Origin: Deltaproteobacteria bacterium
GTDB taxonomy: Bacteria > Desulfobacterota > Syntrophobacteria > Syntrophobacterales > Syntrophobacteraceae
Direction of reading: 5' to 3'
DNA: 64,000 nt
Assembly: GCA_021780695.1 (NCBI GenBank)
Contig: JAJXYD010000012.1
Coordinates: 19,511 to 83,510 of the forward strand
Position numbers and translations under genes: made by a program. Positions 38,033 through 47,623 of the stretch are shown here, in pieces (positions within the stretch are counted from its first letter, which is position 1; each line of letters starts with the position of its first letter). The notes under the pieces were generated by a model. That model was not told the origin of the DNA. It ran no database searches and worked only from the letters and a program-made list of their open reading frames with translations.

Positions 38033-39319
38033 TCATTGGCTCCTAGTCAAAGGCTTATTGGCAGCGTGCAAACGATCCGGCATTCCGGCGCGTTCAAAAC
38101 ATTGGCGCGCCTTATCCACATAACCTCGCAGCTTGTATATGGCACCCAGGCGGGCCCAGCTCATCGGTGCAATTTCACCATAGCGAAGAGCGGTCTCCAA
38201 GGCTATATGGGCAAGCGCGATGTTTTTGAAGGTAAAAGCCCTGGCGCCAATCCATTCCCAGCCTTTGCACTGCCCGATCTTGGAGGAGTTTATCAGTTCC
38301 AGCGCAGGTTTTTGGTCATTTAGACAAAACAGACTGTAGGCTAGGAACAGAAGCAGTTCCGCTTCGTTTGGCAAGGGATGGGTGGGGTAAAGGTTGGGAA
38401 CATACTTTTTCCCCAAAACATGTCCAAAGGCTTCGACAGCCTGACGGTGCCTACCCATTTGCTGATAGAGCAACCCCATCTGAAAGTTGTGGAGGGGATT
38501 GCCGACGACCAGACTTCCAACAACCGCGAGCTTTCGAACGCTTTGGTCATAGTCTCCCATTTCGTAGGCGAGCTTGGCCTGAAATAGGTAAGCCTCAGGA
38601 ATGAGATGATGGTTGTAGCTCTCTTTTTCAAAAAGCTCCAGCGCTTGCGACATACACTCGAGAGCATCCTTTCTTCGCCCGAGGGGCGAATAGGTCAACG
38701 CCAGGGAGAAGAGCAATCCCCCGTCTTCCTGATTTTCAGCTCTTGCTTTTTCCATCATGGTCATGTTGCGAATTGCCTTGGCCAGCCTCGCCTCATCGGT
38801 CATGTACCCCAAGTGCTCGATCACAATGTCTGCAAGCACAGCCTCAAAACCCGCGGCCAGAACAGATTCGAATGCCTGCTCGTGCACAGGCCTTTGGAAC
38901 CGGATATCTTCTGCAAGAGGAAAACACCTCAATTGCCTGCATGAGGTGGGTGGATGGGCGCCCTGAATATTTTTCAGAATGAACCAGAAGGCTTTTTTAC
39001 CGTCAAAATCCGATTTCAAGGTCTGGATTAGGCTCTGATTTTCCTCATCGATCCTGTCGTCGGCATCAAGCCAGAGGTGATAGCTCTTTGTCGCCTTGGA
39101 CATAGCGAAATTTCTGGCGGCGGAAAAATCGTCTATCCACTCAAAATCATAGACGAAGGGAGTAAAGCCGGCGGCAATATCCCTGGTATTGTCCGTGGAA
39201 CCGGTATCGACAACAATCAATTCATCGGCAAAAGGGGTAAAAGAGGCCAAGGCGTCGTAAATGTTGGCCTCCTCGTTTTTTACGATCATGCAGACCGAAA
39301 GACCAGAGGATTTAGTCAT
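38033..39319 (-). CDS. Family 2 glycosyltransferase with C-terminal TPR repeats
   Basis: The 428-residue protein starts with a GT-A domain: SVCMIVKNEEANI, the nucleotide-binding VVDTGSTDNT, and LWLDADDRID, where DxD is the metal/sugar-nucleotide motif. After about residue 230 it turns into tetratricopeptide-like helices (LFSLALTYSPLGRRKDALECMSQALELF). This SunT/CDA-like arrangement is common for cytoplasmic or membrane-associated transferases acting on proteins or polysaccharides. The TPR gene upstream on the same strand is 43 bases away, so they probably form an operon. Confidence 0.88.
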   Translation of the reverse strand: MTKSSGLSVCMIVKNEEANIYDALASFTPFADELIVVDTGSTDNTRDIAAGFTPFVYDFEWIDDFSAARNFAMSKATKSYHLWLDADDRIDEENQSLIQTLKSDFDGKKAFWFILKNIQGAHPPTSCRQLRCFPLAEDIRFQRPVHEQAFESVLAAGFEAVLADIVIEHLGYMTDEARLAKAIRNMTMMEKARAENQEDGGLLFSLALTYSPLGRRKDALECMSQALELFEKESYNHHLIPEAYLFQAKLAYEMGDYDQSVRKLAVVGSLVVGNPLHNFQMGLLYQQMGRHRQAVEAFGHVLGKKYVPNLYPTHPLPNEAELLLFLAYSLFCLNDQKPALELINSSKIGQCKGWEWIGARAFTFKNIALAHIALETALRYGEIAPMSWARLGAIYKLRGYVDKARQCFERAGMPDRLHAANKPLTRSQ

Positions 39320-39362
39320 GAAATGTCCTTAGACTTTTTGACAAAATTAGCCCGTTCTAAAT

Positions 39363-40430
39363 TCAACCGTTTTGTCCTTCGTCGCCATAGAAGAGGTTTT
39401 CGCGCATACTTAAGCATTCGGCATGTGAAGGGTCGATCGTAAGTGCCCTGTCAAGAGATCTTCCGGCTTCAGCCGTCTGTCCCAGGGCAGAGTGCAGGCA
39501 TGCCAGCAGGTAAAGAGAGTCCGGCGCGTCGGACTTTATCCTCAGAGCTTTTTCAATGCTTTCCGAAGCCCCGGTCAAATCACCCGCCTTCCAGAGTTCC
39601 TTAGCGGCGTTCCTGTAAATATCGGCAATTTCTTCAGACAGGCCGTCAGGTTTCCAACACGAGCACACACTCTGCCGAATAAGGTCTTCAAATTGTTTCC
39701 ATGAGTTATCGTCATTTGGAAACCTGCGCAAATACGCCCGGTAGACATCAATGGCAGCATCCACCTGGCCAGCCATTGCGAGACCACGGGCGCTGTTAAC
39801 CAGAATCTCTCCGTCTTCGGGTTTTAGCTCCATGGCCTTATGAAAATTTTTGAGGGCTTCGATGGTCTTTCCACTCTCAAGTTCAATAACACCCAGGTTA
39901 TTATAGGCTTCGCCCATCAGGGGGTTTTCCTCGATAGCCATCTCGAAGCAGGCCTTTGCGTGGGCCACATTTCCCCTTCCATATTGGATTTCCCCCTGTC
40001 TATTTAAAAACTCCCCCGTATCAGGCGATTGTTTCTCTACGGGAGCAGTCGCAATCGCATCGAGTCTGGAGCGAATTTCTGCATCCTGGGGGTTCCTGCC
40101 CAGGTATGCCTCCAAGACCTCTTTTGCAAAGACTTGTTTACCCAGAACTGTAAACACGCGCGCACACTCGAGCACCGTTTCTCTGTCTCCAGGCTCAAGT
40201 TCCAGAGCCTTAAGGAGAGCATTGAGGCTATCCTCTGTTTTCCCCTGTGCCCAGCAGACCGCGCTTAATTTGGTATAGGCCCGCGCATTGAAAGGATCCT
40301 CGATAATAGCCCTATCGAAACACTCTTGCGCCGCCTGATGGTTGCCATCGCGCTGGGCCTCTTCTCCTTTTCTCATCCAATCCTGAGCGATGCCTCTTTC
40401 GAAGCCCGTATCCCACAATGCCATTTCCAT
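39363..40430 (-). CDS. Tetratricopeptide-repeat protein
   Basis: The 355 residues consist almost wholly of TPR units with the W-LG-Y-A-F-A-P pattern, for example AQECFDRAIIEDPFNARAYTKL, GEAYNNLGVIELESGKTIEAL and LLACLHSALGQTAEAGRSLD. No signal peptide is present, so it is probably a cytoplasmic scaffold. AGGGGG lies six bases before the ATG. It is the first gene of a unit with the glycosyltransferase-TPR protein, suggesting a joint role in glycan assembly or protein glycosylation. That link is inference. Confidence 0.85.
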   Translation of the reverse strand: MEMALWDTGFERGIAQDWMRKGEEAQRDGNHQAAQECFDRAIIEDPFNARAYTKLSAVCWAQGKTEDSLNALLKALELEPGDRETVLECARVFTVLGKQVFAKEVLEAYLGRNPQDAEIRSRLDAIATAPVEKQSPDTGEFLNRQGEIQYGRGNVAHAKACFEMAIEENPLMGEAYNNLGVIELESGKTIEALKNFHKAMELKPEDGEILVNSARGLAMAGQVDAAIDVYRAYLRRFPNDDNSWKQFEDLIRQSVCSCWKPDGLSEEIADIYRNAAKELWKAGDLTGASESIEKALRIKSDAPDSLYLLACLHSALGQTAEAGRSLDRALTIDPSHAECLSMRENLFYGDEGQNG

Positions 40431-41023
40431 AGCCTTCCCCCTCTAGATTGTCGTTATAACCTGGAACATCAAAAACAGGCGCTCCAAAGATACGGTGTCA
40501 ATTTTCAACCAGACCGAGGGTCAACTGTACTTGGATTCTCGCCAGCTTTTTGACTTTGCGCCACGCACCGCCATAAATACCCTTACGGGCCCTGGTTGAT
40601 TTCATCTAAGCCATACCCGCTTTTACCCGCCCCGAGAAAGGCTGGAACGCCCACCGTACAAAAGCGCTCCAGGGTTTTTCCCATACCAGATGCAAGATTT
40701 TGGCCATTGGCAGAGACACAAAAATGCTTAACTGGGCAAATCAGTGCGAAATTGCCAAAAAATCATTCCCCGAGAGAAACCGAATTTGTTTCTTCCCGTA
40801 TAATTTCTCTACTTATTGTGGAGAAATACTATCAAAGACCGAGGGCAAATAACTTCAGCCCCGATTATTATTTAGCAACCCAATGGGGCAGAATGGCTCT
40901 GGAACAATTCTCAGGACGAATTGACAAAGATTTGGGCAAGCGTTGACCCCAAAAACAGGCGATGAAATTGTTAAAATTTTGCATAAATGGAGCTTGAGAG
41001 GGAAGGAAAGTATCTGCATACCC
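40431..41023. other. Intergenic region without a supported gene
   Basis: About 590 bases between the TPR gene and the His-rich micro-ORF. Frames present here lack ribosome-binding sites and family resemblance. A purine-rich patch (GGGAAGGAAAG) lies just before 41024. No tRNA, IS or strong hairpin was noticed. Confidence 0.5.
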
Positions 41024-41131
41024 ATGGACTCTCACACTCATGTCCATGAACACCCGCACGCTGTTGCGCACGGACCCCACGAGCACGACCATGCCGGACA
41101 CGGGGTGGAAGTTCATGAACACGCTCACTGA
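41024..41131 (+). CDS. Histidine-rich 35-residue peptide
   Basis: From the ATG at 41024 to TGA at 41131 the peptide starts MDSHTHVHEHPHAVAHGPHE and 13 of its 35 residues are His, alternating with acidic and Gly residues. Such peptides buffer Ni, Zn or Cu, as in HypB/SlyD-type His tails. A longer frame from TTG 40943 exists. GGAAGGA lies about 15 bases upstream, farther than ideal, so translation is uncertain. The gene converges with rsmI, with two bases between the ends. Confidence 0.45.
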   Translation: MDSHTHVHEHPHAVAHGPHEHDHAGHGVEVHEHAH

Positions 41132-41133
41132 TT

Positions 41134-42063
41134 TCAGGAAGACGGGTATTGTTTCCTCATCTCCAAAGCGGTTTGGTAGATAAGTCTGCGGGGAAGATCG
41201 AAGCGGCGCACAATCGTCTGGACAGCTTCCTTAGCTGAAAGACCGGTTTCTAGCAGGATTTCAAGCTCTTGCTTCCAGGCGCAGGCCTCGGGAGGGGAGT
41301 TGACACCCGGCAGGTCGGCGTTCTCCAAAACTACGGTTGATTCAATCCCGGCCACTTCATGAACGGCCCCCTCGACTACAAGAACTATTTCGCCTCTAAC
41401 CTCACCCGCAAAATACAAAAGCGCTTCGGATATTCGACCTCGAAAGATTTCCTCGTGCATTTTTGTTAGCTCACGGGCTACCGCTATTTTTCTGTCCCCC
41501 CAGATTTGCGAAATATCCTTGAGAGTTTTAAGAAGTCGTTTGGGAGATTCATAAAGGATGAGCGTCATTTCAAAGCTTGAGCTTGCTTGGAAAAATCGGC
41601 GTCTTTCCACACCCTTTACCGGAGCAAACCCGAGAAAGACAAAAGGCTGGGAGCTAAGCCCCGAGACGACAAGGGCGGAAATGAGGGCGGTGGGTCCCGG
41701 AATGGCCACAGGCTCGATTCCGCGCTCAAGAGCGGCTTGCACGAGAAGTTTTCCGGGATCGGATACGCATGGGGTACCGGCATCGGTAACAAGCGCAACG
41801 TTTCTGCCGCAAGCTATTTTTTCAAGCAGATCGTTTCCGCTCGTTCTCGCGTTGTGTTCGTGGTAGCTGACCAAGGGTTTATGGATATCGAAGTAAGACA
41901 GAAGCTTTCGTGTCCGGCGTGTATCCTCAGCGGCGATTATATCAACGTTTCTAAGGGTTTCAAGCGCTCTTAGAGTGATGTCGCCAAGGTTGCCTATGGG
42001 GGTTGCAACAAGGAACAGATTCCCTTTTCCCGCCTCATTACAATCATCGTGGTTGGAAGGCAT
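41134..42063 (-). CDS. rsmI: 16S rRNA (cytidine-1402 2'-O) methyltransferase
   Basis: The 309-residue protein is the SAM-dependent tetrapyrrole methylase-type enzyme that methylates C1402 of 16S rRNA. Motifs: LFLVATPIGNLGDIT, IAAEDTRRTRKLLSYFDI, LVTDAGTPCVSDPG and AIPGPTALISALVVSGL, all diagnostic for RsmI. The start codon overlaps the yraN gene by 20 bases, so the two are translationally linked. The order rnhB-yraN-rsmI is a frequent bacterial arrangement. Confidence 0.95.
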   Translation of the reverse strand: MPSNHDDCNEAGKGNLFLVATPIGNLGDITLRALETLRNVDIIAAEDTRRTRKLLSYFDIHKPLVSYHEHNARTSGNDLLEKIACGRNVALVTDAGTPCVSDPGKLLVQAALERGIEPVAIPGPTALISALVVSGLSSQPFVFLGFAPVKGVERRRFFQASSSFEMTLILYESPKRLLKTLKDISQIWGDRKIAVARELTKMHEEIFRGRISEALLYFAGEVRGEIVLVVEGAVHEVAGIESTVVLENADLPGVNSPPEACAWKQELEILLETGLSAKEAVQTIVRRFDLPRRLIYQTALEMRKQYPSS

Positions 42064-42412
42064 TTACTATCCAGCTTATTTCAGGTTTTTCCCCCGTCCA
42101 CCTTACGGCTACTACGTCAAAGCGCATGAACGCATCGGCGGCGCCTTGCCGTTTCAAATACCACAGAGCGGCTTTGGTAATACGCCTGAATTTTGGAGCG
42201 GTAAGGGATTCTTCCGGGCTCCAAAATGAATCGGCCCGTCTGGATCTAACTTCGACAAATATGATAGTCTTGCCGTCTTTTGCAATCAAGTCGATTTCTC
42301 CCAAAGGACAGCGGAAGTTGCGATCAAGGATTTTGAGGCCGCATTCACGAAGATAATCGGCAGCGACCGTCTCGCCCTCTTTTCCCAAGTCATAGCGGCT
42401 TTTCGCTGGCAT
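42044..42412 (-). CDS. YraN-family (UPF0102) putative endonuclease
   Basis: The 122-residue protein has the restriction-endonuclease-like fold signature GKEGETVAADYLRECGLKILDRNFRCPLGEIDLIAKDGKTIIFVEVRSR, with Glu/Asp-Asp-ExK-type catalytic residues (EIDLI, VEVRSR). It sits between rnhB and rsmI, the typical neighbours. Its biological role is not established. It lies 11 bases downstream of rnhB. Confidence 0.92.
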   Translation of the reverse strand: MPAKSRYDLGKEGETVAADYLRECGLKILDRNFRCPLGEIDLIAKDGKTIIFVEVRSRRADSFWSPEESLTAPKFRRITKAALWYLKRQGAADAFMRFDVVAVRWTGEKPEISWIVNAFQPR

Positions 42413-42423
42413 AAGGCTCCTAA

Positions 42424-43050
42424 CTATCTGGAAACACCCCTGAAAGTAATCCTATGAAGCGGACAAGGCCCGAATTTCCGTAACGCCTCATAGTGGCGAG
42501 CCGTTCCGTAACCCTTGTGAGAGTTAAACCCATATTGGGGAAAGTCCTCGTGATACCCGCACATCAACTTGTCACGATGGACCTTGGCAATAATGGAAGC
42601 GGCAGCGATGGAAATGGAGAGCGCATCCCCGTGAGGAATTCCCTTTTGAGCAATGGGCAAAGGGAGCTTGTAGGGGCCGTCGATAAGGAGGAAATCAGGC
42701 GCAACGCACAACTGCGCAACCGCAGAGATCATGGCCCGCAAAGTTGCCTGAAGGATGTTTATCCGGTCAATTTCGCAGTTGTCAACAATACCAAGTCCTA
42801 CGGCAGTAGCCCGAGTCTTGATTTTTTCAAAAAAATCTTCTCGTTGTTCAGGGCTGAGCTTTTTGGAATCGTTAATGCCGGGAAGGCGAACATTTTTTGG
42901 CAAGATAACAGCCGCAGCAACCACAGGCCCTGCCAGAGGACCGCGACCGGCTTCATCTATCCCGCAAACTAAACCAAACCCCTGCCGGGCGGCCTCCTTT
43001 TCATGGAGGTGCATATCCACCGCAAGGTTTTCGATCATAAGCCTCTGCAT
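42424..43050 (-). CDS. rnhB: Ribonuclease HII
   Basis: The enzyme removes ribonucleotides from DNA. Motifs [21 protein letters not shown] (with catalytic Asp-Glu), [33 protein letters not shown] and [11 protein letters not shown] are all present. Several starts are possible; an ATG at 43050 gives 208 residues, close to the family length, whereas the longest frame, from 43137, adds 29 residues unlike RnhB. An ATG at 43038 has AGAGG three bases upstream and is the main alternative. Confidence 0.92.
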   Translation of the reverse strand: MQRLMIENLAVDMHLHEKEAARQGFGLVCGIDEAGRGPLAGPVVAAAVILPKNVRLPGINDSKKLSPEQREDFFEKIKTRATAVGLGIVDNCEIDRINILQATLRAMISAVAQLCVAPDFLLIDGPYKLPLPIAQKGIPHGDALSISIAAASIIAKVHRDKLMCGYHEDFPQYGFNSHKGYGTARHYEALRKFGPCPLHRITFRGVSR

Positions 43051-43328
43051 AGTTTGCCTTTGCAATGAACAAGGGTCCTGACGATCTCTAAAACACCGCC
43101 CGGCGATCTGCTCAAGACAAAGCCATCGAAGGCGCAAATATTATTTTTCTAAGATATATACCCGTTAGGATGGGGCGCGCAAGGGGTTTTGCTCTACTGG
43201 GCAGGAGGTTGCAGGCATCAAAGCACGAAAAATTATTCTTCCGTCCGCAGCCTTTTTCCCAGTGGGCAAATTGACCTGAGACTCTCCAAACGGTCGAGGG
43301 GGCAGGAGTTCATTTTACGGCGTGTGAT

Positions 43329-44099
43329 CTAGCCGAACTTGCCGGTTATATAATCCTCGGTTTCCTTTCGCGACGGGCGCGTAAAGATGAGTTCGGTTCC
43401 GGCGAATTCGATCAACTCCCCAAGGTACATGTAGGCTGTAAAGTCCGAGACTCTGGCTGCCTGCTGCATGTTGTGGGTAACGATAACGATGGTGTAGTCC
43501 TTTTTTAGCTCAGTGACGAGGTTTTCTATGCGCGCGGTGGAGATAGGATCGAGGGCCGAGGCCGGCTCATCCAGGAGCAGCACCTCGGGTTTTACGGCTA
43601 TGGCCCGGGCAATGCACAAGCGCTGCTGCTGGCCTCCGGAAAGACCATAGCCGCTGCGGTGAAGAACATCTTTAACCTCATCCCAGAGCGCGGCCTTGTG
43701 GAGTGCCCATTCGACTCTTTCATCCATGCCGCTTTTACTCAGCTTTTCGTAGAGTTTTACACCGAAAGCTATGTTGTTATAGATCGACATCGGGAAAGGG
43801 GTAGGCTGCTGAAAAACCATTCCGACCCTGGCTCGAAGCTTATTTAGATCGCTATCGTCTTCGAGGATATCGACCCCGTCGACAATGATCCGGCCGGTTG
43901 CCCTTTGATGGGGATAGATTTTATAGATCTTGTTAAAGGTGCGAATCAAGGTGGATTTGCCGCAGCCTGAGGGGCCGATGAAAGCCGTTACGTGAAACTC
44001 CGGGATATCGAGGGAGATATTTTTTAACGCCCGGGTTTCACCGTAGAAAAAATCAAGATTGCGAACTTCAATTTTTGGTTTTGGCAGCATTGCCGTCAT
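43329..44099 (-). CDS. pstB: Phosphate ABC transporter ATP-binding protein PstB
   Basis: The 256-residue ATPase energises phosphate import. Walker [10 protein letters not shown], the Q-loop [12 protein letters not shown] signature [27 protein letters not shown], and the switch His in VIVTHN are visible; the sequence SGLDP-like region reads [19 protein letters not shown] lies about nine bases before the ATG at 44099; a GTG at 44111 is an alternative. It is last in the order pstS, pstC, pstA, pstB; no phoU follows within the window. Confidence 0.95.
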   Translation of the reverse strand: MTAMLPKPKIEVRNLDFFYGETRALKNISLDIPEFHVTAFIGPSGCGKSTLIRTFNKIYKIYPHQRATGRIIVDGVDILEDDSDLNKLRARVGMVFQQPTPFPMSIYNNIAFGVKLYEKLSKSGMDERVEWALHKAALWDEVKDVLHRSGYGLSGGQQQRLCIARAIAVKPEVLLLDEPASALDPISTARIENLVTELKKDYTIVIVTHNMQQAARVSDFTAYMYLGELIEFAGTELIFTRPSRKETEDYITGKFG

Positions 44100-44124
44100 A
44101 TCTTCACACACCTTTGCAAAAGTT

Positions 44125-44988
44125 TTAACGGCCCAAAGGCTTTTGTTTGAAAAAGGATCTGGCCAGGATATTCAACCCCAAAACGCCCATGGTTATAAGG
44201 AGGGCTCCGGCCCATGCGAGAGTATGCCAGTCTTTGTAAGGGCTCATCGCGTAATCGAAAATCATCACGGGAAGATTTGCGGTGGGCTGGGTAAGTTTGC
44301 TCCAGAACATGTTGTTCAGGGCGGTAAAAAGAAGAGGCGCGGTTTCTCCGCTTATTCTGGCGACAGCGAGCAGAATGCCCGTAATTATACCCGCGCGCGA
44401 GGCTCTAAGCGTAATCATGGTGACAATCTTCCATTGCGGGGTTCCCAGAGCTGCCGCGGCTTCGCGCAAACGATTGGGCACCATTTTCAGCATGTTTTCC
44501 GTAGTCCTTACGACCACGGGAATCACCAGAAGCCCCAAGGCCAGTGAACCGGCGATCCCTGAAAAATGGCCGACCCAAATAACGTAGGTTTCATAAACGA
44601 ACAGCCCCAGGACAATGGAGGGGGCGCTTAGCAAAATGTCGTTAACAAACCCTGTAACGGGACCAAGCCAGCCCGTTTGTCCGTATTCGGCCATATAGAC
44701 CCCGGCGAGGATTCCTACAGGAGTGCCTAAAAGGGTGGCAAGCATTACGATCAAGAAGGTCCCAACGATCGCATTTATAATCCCCCCGGGACTTCCCGGC
44801 GGCGGGGTAAGATGGGTAAACAGTTTCAGGCTGATTCCCGGAAGACCATGCTGCAACAGTGTCATAAGTATCCAACCCAGCCAGAAGAGGCCGAAAAAAA
44901 CGGTGAGCAGGGCTCCGATCTGGGCAAGGGAGTTTATGACGCGCCGTCGGCTCTGGATGGAAATCAATTCCAATTTGCTCCCCCTCAC
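44125..44988 (-). CDS. pstA: Phosphate ABC transporter permease PstA
   Basis: The 287-residue inner-membrane protein shows five or six hydrophobic helices and the EAA loop that contacts PstB ([50 protein letters not shown]). The gene overlaps pstC by four bases and precedes pstB by 25 bases. Full length and normal. Confidence 0.95.
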   Translation of the reverse strand: MRGSKLELISIQSRRRVINSLAQIGALLTVFFGLFWLGWILMTLLQHGLPGISLKLFTHLTPPPGSPGGIINAIVGTFLIVMLATLLGTPVGILAGVYMAEYGQTGWLGPVTGFVNDILLSAPSIVLGLFVYETYVIWVGHFSGIAGSLALGLLVIPVVVRTTENMLKMVPNRLREAAAALGTPQWKIVTMITLRASRAGIITGILLAVARISGETAPLLFTALNNMFWSKLTQPTANLPVMIFDYAMSPYKDWHTLAWAGALLITMGVLGLNILARSFFKQKPLGR

Positions 44989-45986
44989 GATCTTTTACCC
45001 TCCATTCTGGAAAGCCTTATCAAAAGGAGCTTTGCCAGAGCCAACACGATGAAGGTAATGATAAAGAGAAACAAGCCCAACTCTATAAGCGATGAGATAT
45101 AGATTTTCCCTACCGCTTCGGTGAATTCGTTGGCAAGAGTCGAGGCAATGGAGTTGCCCGGCATGAGGAGTGAGACATGCAGACTGTGAGAGTTGCCTAT
45201 AACGAAGGTTACGGCCATGGTCTCCCCTATCGCGCGTCCAAGCCCCAGCATTATGCCGCCCACCACACCGACCCTGGCGTAAGGCAAATTGATGTTTCTC
45301 ACCACCTCCCACGTAGTAGCTCCAAGCCCGTAAGCCGATTCTTTTAGCATGTGGGGGACAACCTCGAAGACATCCCTCATTACGGCCGCGATAAAGGGAA
45401 TCACCATTATCGAAAGGATCAGCCCCGCGGTCAAGACCCCTATGCCGATAGGGGGACCGGAAAAAAAGGGCCCGATAAGTGGCAGGCTACCCAGATGGGA
45501 ATCAATCCAGGGTTCCGCGCGGCGGCTGAAAACGGGTGCGAATACGAACAGGCCCCACATGCCGTAAATGATGCTCGGAATGCCTGCCAGTAGTTCAATG
45601 GTGGTGCCCAGGGGCCTTTTAAGCCTTGCAGGACACATTTCCGTAAGAAACATGGCAATACCAAAGCTTACGGGCACTGCGATAAGAAGGGCGATGGCCG
45701 ATGTTACGAGAGTGCCAACTATCGGCACGAGTCCGCCAAAGACGTTGGTAACCGGATTCCAGGCCGTAGAACCGATAAAGTCGAGACCGAATTTTTTTAA
45801 CGCGGGCAGGGCTCCGATAAATAGCGAAACAAGTATCGCCGCCAAGAGGAGAAGAACCAGAAAGGCAAAAAACCTGGTAATATTCTCAAAAATTTGGTCC
45901 GCCATGGAGTATGAGCGGCTAGGACCGGAAATACGGCGTGGCGCTACCGTGATTTCCTCGGTTAGGACCTTTCCCCCGTTGGCCAT
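44985..45986 (-). CDS. pstC: Phosphate ABC transporter permease PstC
   Basis: The 333-residue permease has the PstC EAA loop ([52 protein letters not shown]) and the [17 protein letters not shown] motif. Six membrane helices follow an N-terminal cytoplasmic stretch. It lies 109 bases after pstS and overlaps pstA by four bases. Confidence 0.95.
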   Translation of the reverse strand: MANGGKVLTEEITVAPRRISGPSRSYSMADQIFENITRFFAFLVLLLLAAILVSLFIGALPALKKFGLDFIGSTAWNPVTNVFGGLVPIVGTLVTSAIALLIAVPVSFGIAMFLTEMCPARLKRPLGTTIELLAGIPSIIYGMWGLFVFAPVFSRRAEPWIDSHLGSLPLIGPFFSGPPIGIGVLTAGLILSIMVIPFIAAVMRDVFEVVPHMLKESAYGLGATTWEVVRNINLPYARVGVVGGIMLGLGRAIGETMAVTFVIGNSHSLHVSLLMPGNSIASTLANEFTEAVGKIYISSLIELGLFLFIITFIVLALAKLLLIRLSRMEGKRS

Positions 45987-46095
45987 AAGTCGAAAAAACC
46001 TCTTTAAGCGGCAAGGGGGTCACAATGATCCCCCTTGCCTAAAATCAATTATATCCGCGTCCCTGCCGAGTGCCGGCAAAATGTAATCAAGCGTC

Positions 46096-47166
46096 TTATT
46101 TGCCTGCCGCGGGAGCTTTCCACACTGGAATTCCATCTTTGGACTTGATCGTTGCCCATGAGTCTTCGATGGTTTTTACCACAACAGGCGGAAAAGGCAC
46201 ATATGCGAGTTGTTCAGCCATTTGGCCACCGTTGGCGTAATCCCAGGCGAAAAATTTAAGCACCTCCAGGGCGCGGGCGGGATTATCCTGGACTTTATGC
46301 ATCAAGATGAAAGTGGCTCCAGTAATGGGCCAGCTATTAGCGCCGGGTTCATTGGTCAGTATCACGCGAAATCCCGGGGCATTTTTCCAGTCAGCTCCCG
46401 CGGCCGCGGCCTGGAAGTTCTTACTGGAAGGCTCGACGAGCTTTCCGTCGTGGTTGTAGAGCAAGGCGTAGGCAATATTATTGTTAAGGGCGTAGGCATA
46501 CTCGACATAGCCAATTGAGCCGGGCACCTGTTGAACATAGTCAGCAACGCCGGCATTTCCTTTGCCGCCAACACCCACCGGCCATTGAACCGATACGGAG
46601 TTTCCGACCTTGCTTTTCCATTGAGAACTTACTTTACAAAGATAGTTGGTAAAGATGAAGGTCGTACCGGAGCCATCCGAGCGGTGAATGACGGTAATGC
46701 GCTCATCGGGCAGCTTTAAGTCGGGGTTAAGTTTAACAATGGCCGGATCGTTCCACTTTTTGATCTTGCCAAGATAGATATCGGCTATGAGCGCGCCGTT
46801 TAGTTTCAACTGCCCCTTCGTGATTCCATCGACGTTTATCGCCAGAACTTCTCCACCCATAACGGTTGGGAACTGCTGGAGGCCGTTTTTTTCAAGAACA
46901 TCCTTTGTAAGAGGCATATCGGAGGCACCGAAGTCGATAGTTTTGGCTTCTATCTGCTTAATACCCGCACCCGAACCGATCGACTGGTAATTTAGACCGA
47001 TCCCGGTTTTCGCCCGGTAGGCCTGGGCCCATTTGGAATAAATCGGATAGGGGAAAGTCGCCCCAGCACCGGTAATGTCCATGGCAAAAACCGGTATTGC
47101 GGTAAAGACACAGAGCAGCATGGCAGTCGAAAAAAATAGAGTACGCGAGAAACCAACTGTTTTCAT
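46096..47166 (-). CDS. pstS: Phosphate-binding protein PstS (operon 1)
   Basis: The 356-residue periplasmic receptor has a Sec signal (FFSTAMLLCVFTAIPVFA) and the phosphate-binding motifs TGAGATFPYPIYSKW, SIGSGAGIKQI, DFGASDMPL and HRSDGSGTTFIFTNYL. It is first in the minus-strand pst operon, with AGGAGG before the ATG. A Pho-box-like pair lies about 100 bases upstream. Confidence 0.95.
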   Translation of the reverse strand: MKTVGFSRTLFFSTAMLLCVFTAIPVFAMDITGAGATFPYPIYSKWAQAYRAKTGIGLNYQSIGSGAGIKQIEAKTIDFGASDMPLTKDVLEKNGLQQFPTVMGGEVLAINVDGITKGQLKLNGALIADIYLGKIKKWNDPAIVKLNPDLKLPDERITVIHRSDGSGTTFIFTNYLCKVSSQWKSKVGNSVSVQWPVGVGGKGNAGVADYVQQVPGSIGYVEYAYALNNNIAYALLYNHDGKLVEPSSKNFQAAAAGADWKNAPGFRVILTNEPGANSWPITGATFILMHKVQDNPARALEVLKFFAWDYANGGQMAEQLAYVPFPPVVVKTIEDSWATIKSKDGIPVWKAPAAGK

Positions 47167-47268
47167 TGTTTTCTGTCCTCCTTAAGCAGACAAATATTTC
47201 ACAGTATCCTTCTTACTGAATATTTCCAAAGCAAGGATCAATCCTGCCAGCCATGATATCGAAAGAAT

Positions 47269-47285
47269 GTTACAGGTTTGTGACA
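47269..47285 (-). promoter_or_regulatory. Pho-box-like direct repeat upstream of pst operon 1
   Basis: On the minus strand TGTCACAAACC is followed directly by TGTAAC, an 11-base-period repeat as in PhoB boxes (CTGTCAT-type half-sites). It is about 105 bases upstream of pstS. Confidence 0.55.
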
Positions 47286-47507
47286 TTGAGGTGACCGGTT
47301 CGTAGAAATCCGGGGTAACCCCAGTGGTGCAAACTTAAGAGGGATAAGGCCTGTTATCGGGCTGGTCCAGCCAAGCGAGAAAAAATTTAGAACCGGCGGC
47401 AAAGCAGGACTGGAACGGTATTTCAACCAAATCCGGTAGTTAGAGCACTTTTGCGTCTCTTGATATTTCCTCAAAAGAAATAGTGCGCCCTCCAACTTAA
47501 CCTAAGC

Positions 47508-47540
47508 GTAACAAAGGCGTCACCGTAGGGTAACGCTGAG
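47508..47540 (+). promoter_or_regulatory. Three-copy 11-base-period Pho-box-like repeat upstream of pst operon 2
   Basis: GTAACAAAGGC, GTCACCGTAGG and GTAACGCTGAG follow head to tail, each beginning GT(A/C)AC at exact 11-base spacing, the geometry of a PhoB site. It lies 84 bases before the GTG of the second pstS. Confidence 0.5.
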
Positions 47541-47623
47541 CTGGTAGAAAATGGATCAACTCTGGAGCGGTTAATTACTATGGCGGGAAAAGAGCAAATC
47601 ACATCAAAATGGAGGAGCTAATC

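Noticed and set aside
40596..40946. Possible 116-residue gene
   Set aside because: No ribosome-binding site, Pro/Arg-rich composition unlike neighbours, no recognisable family.
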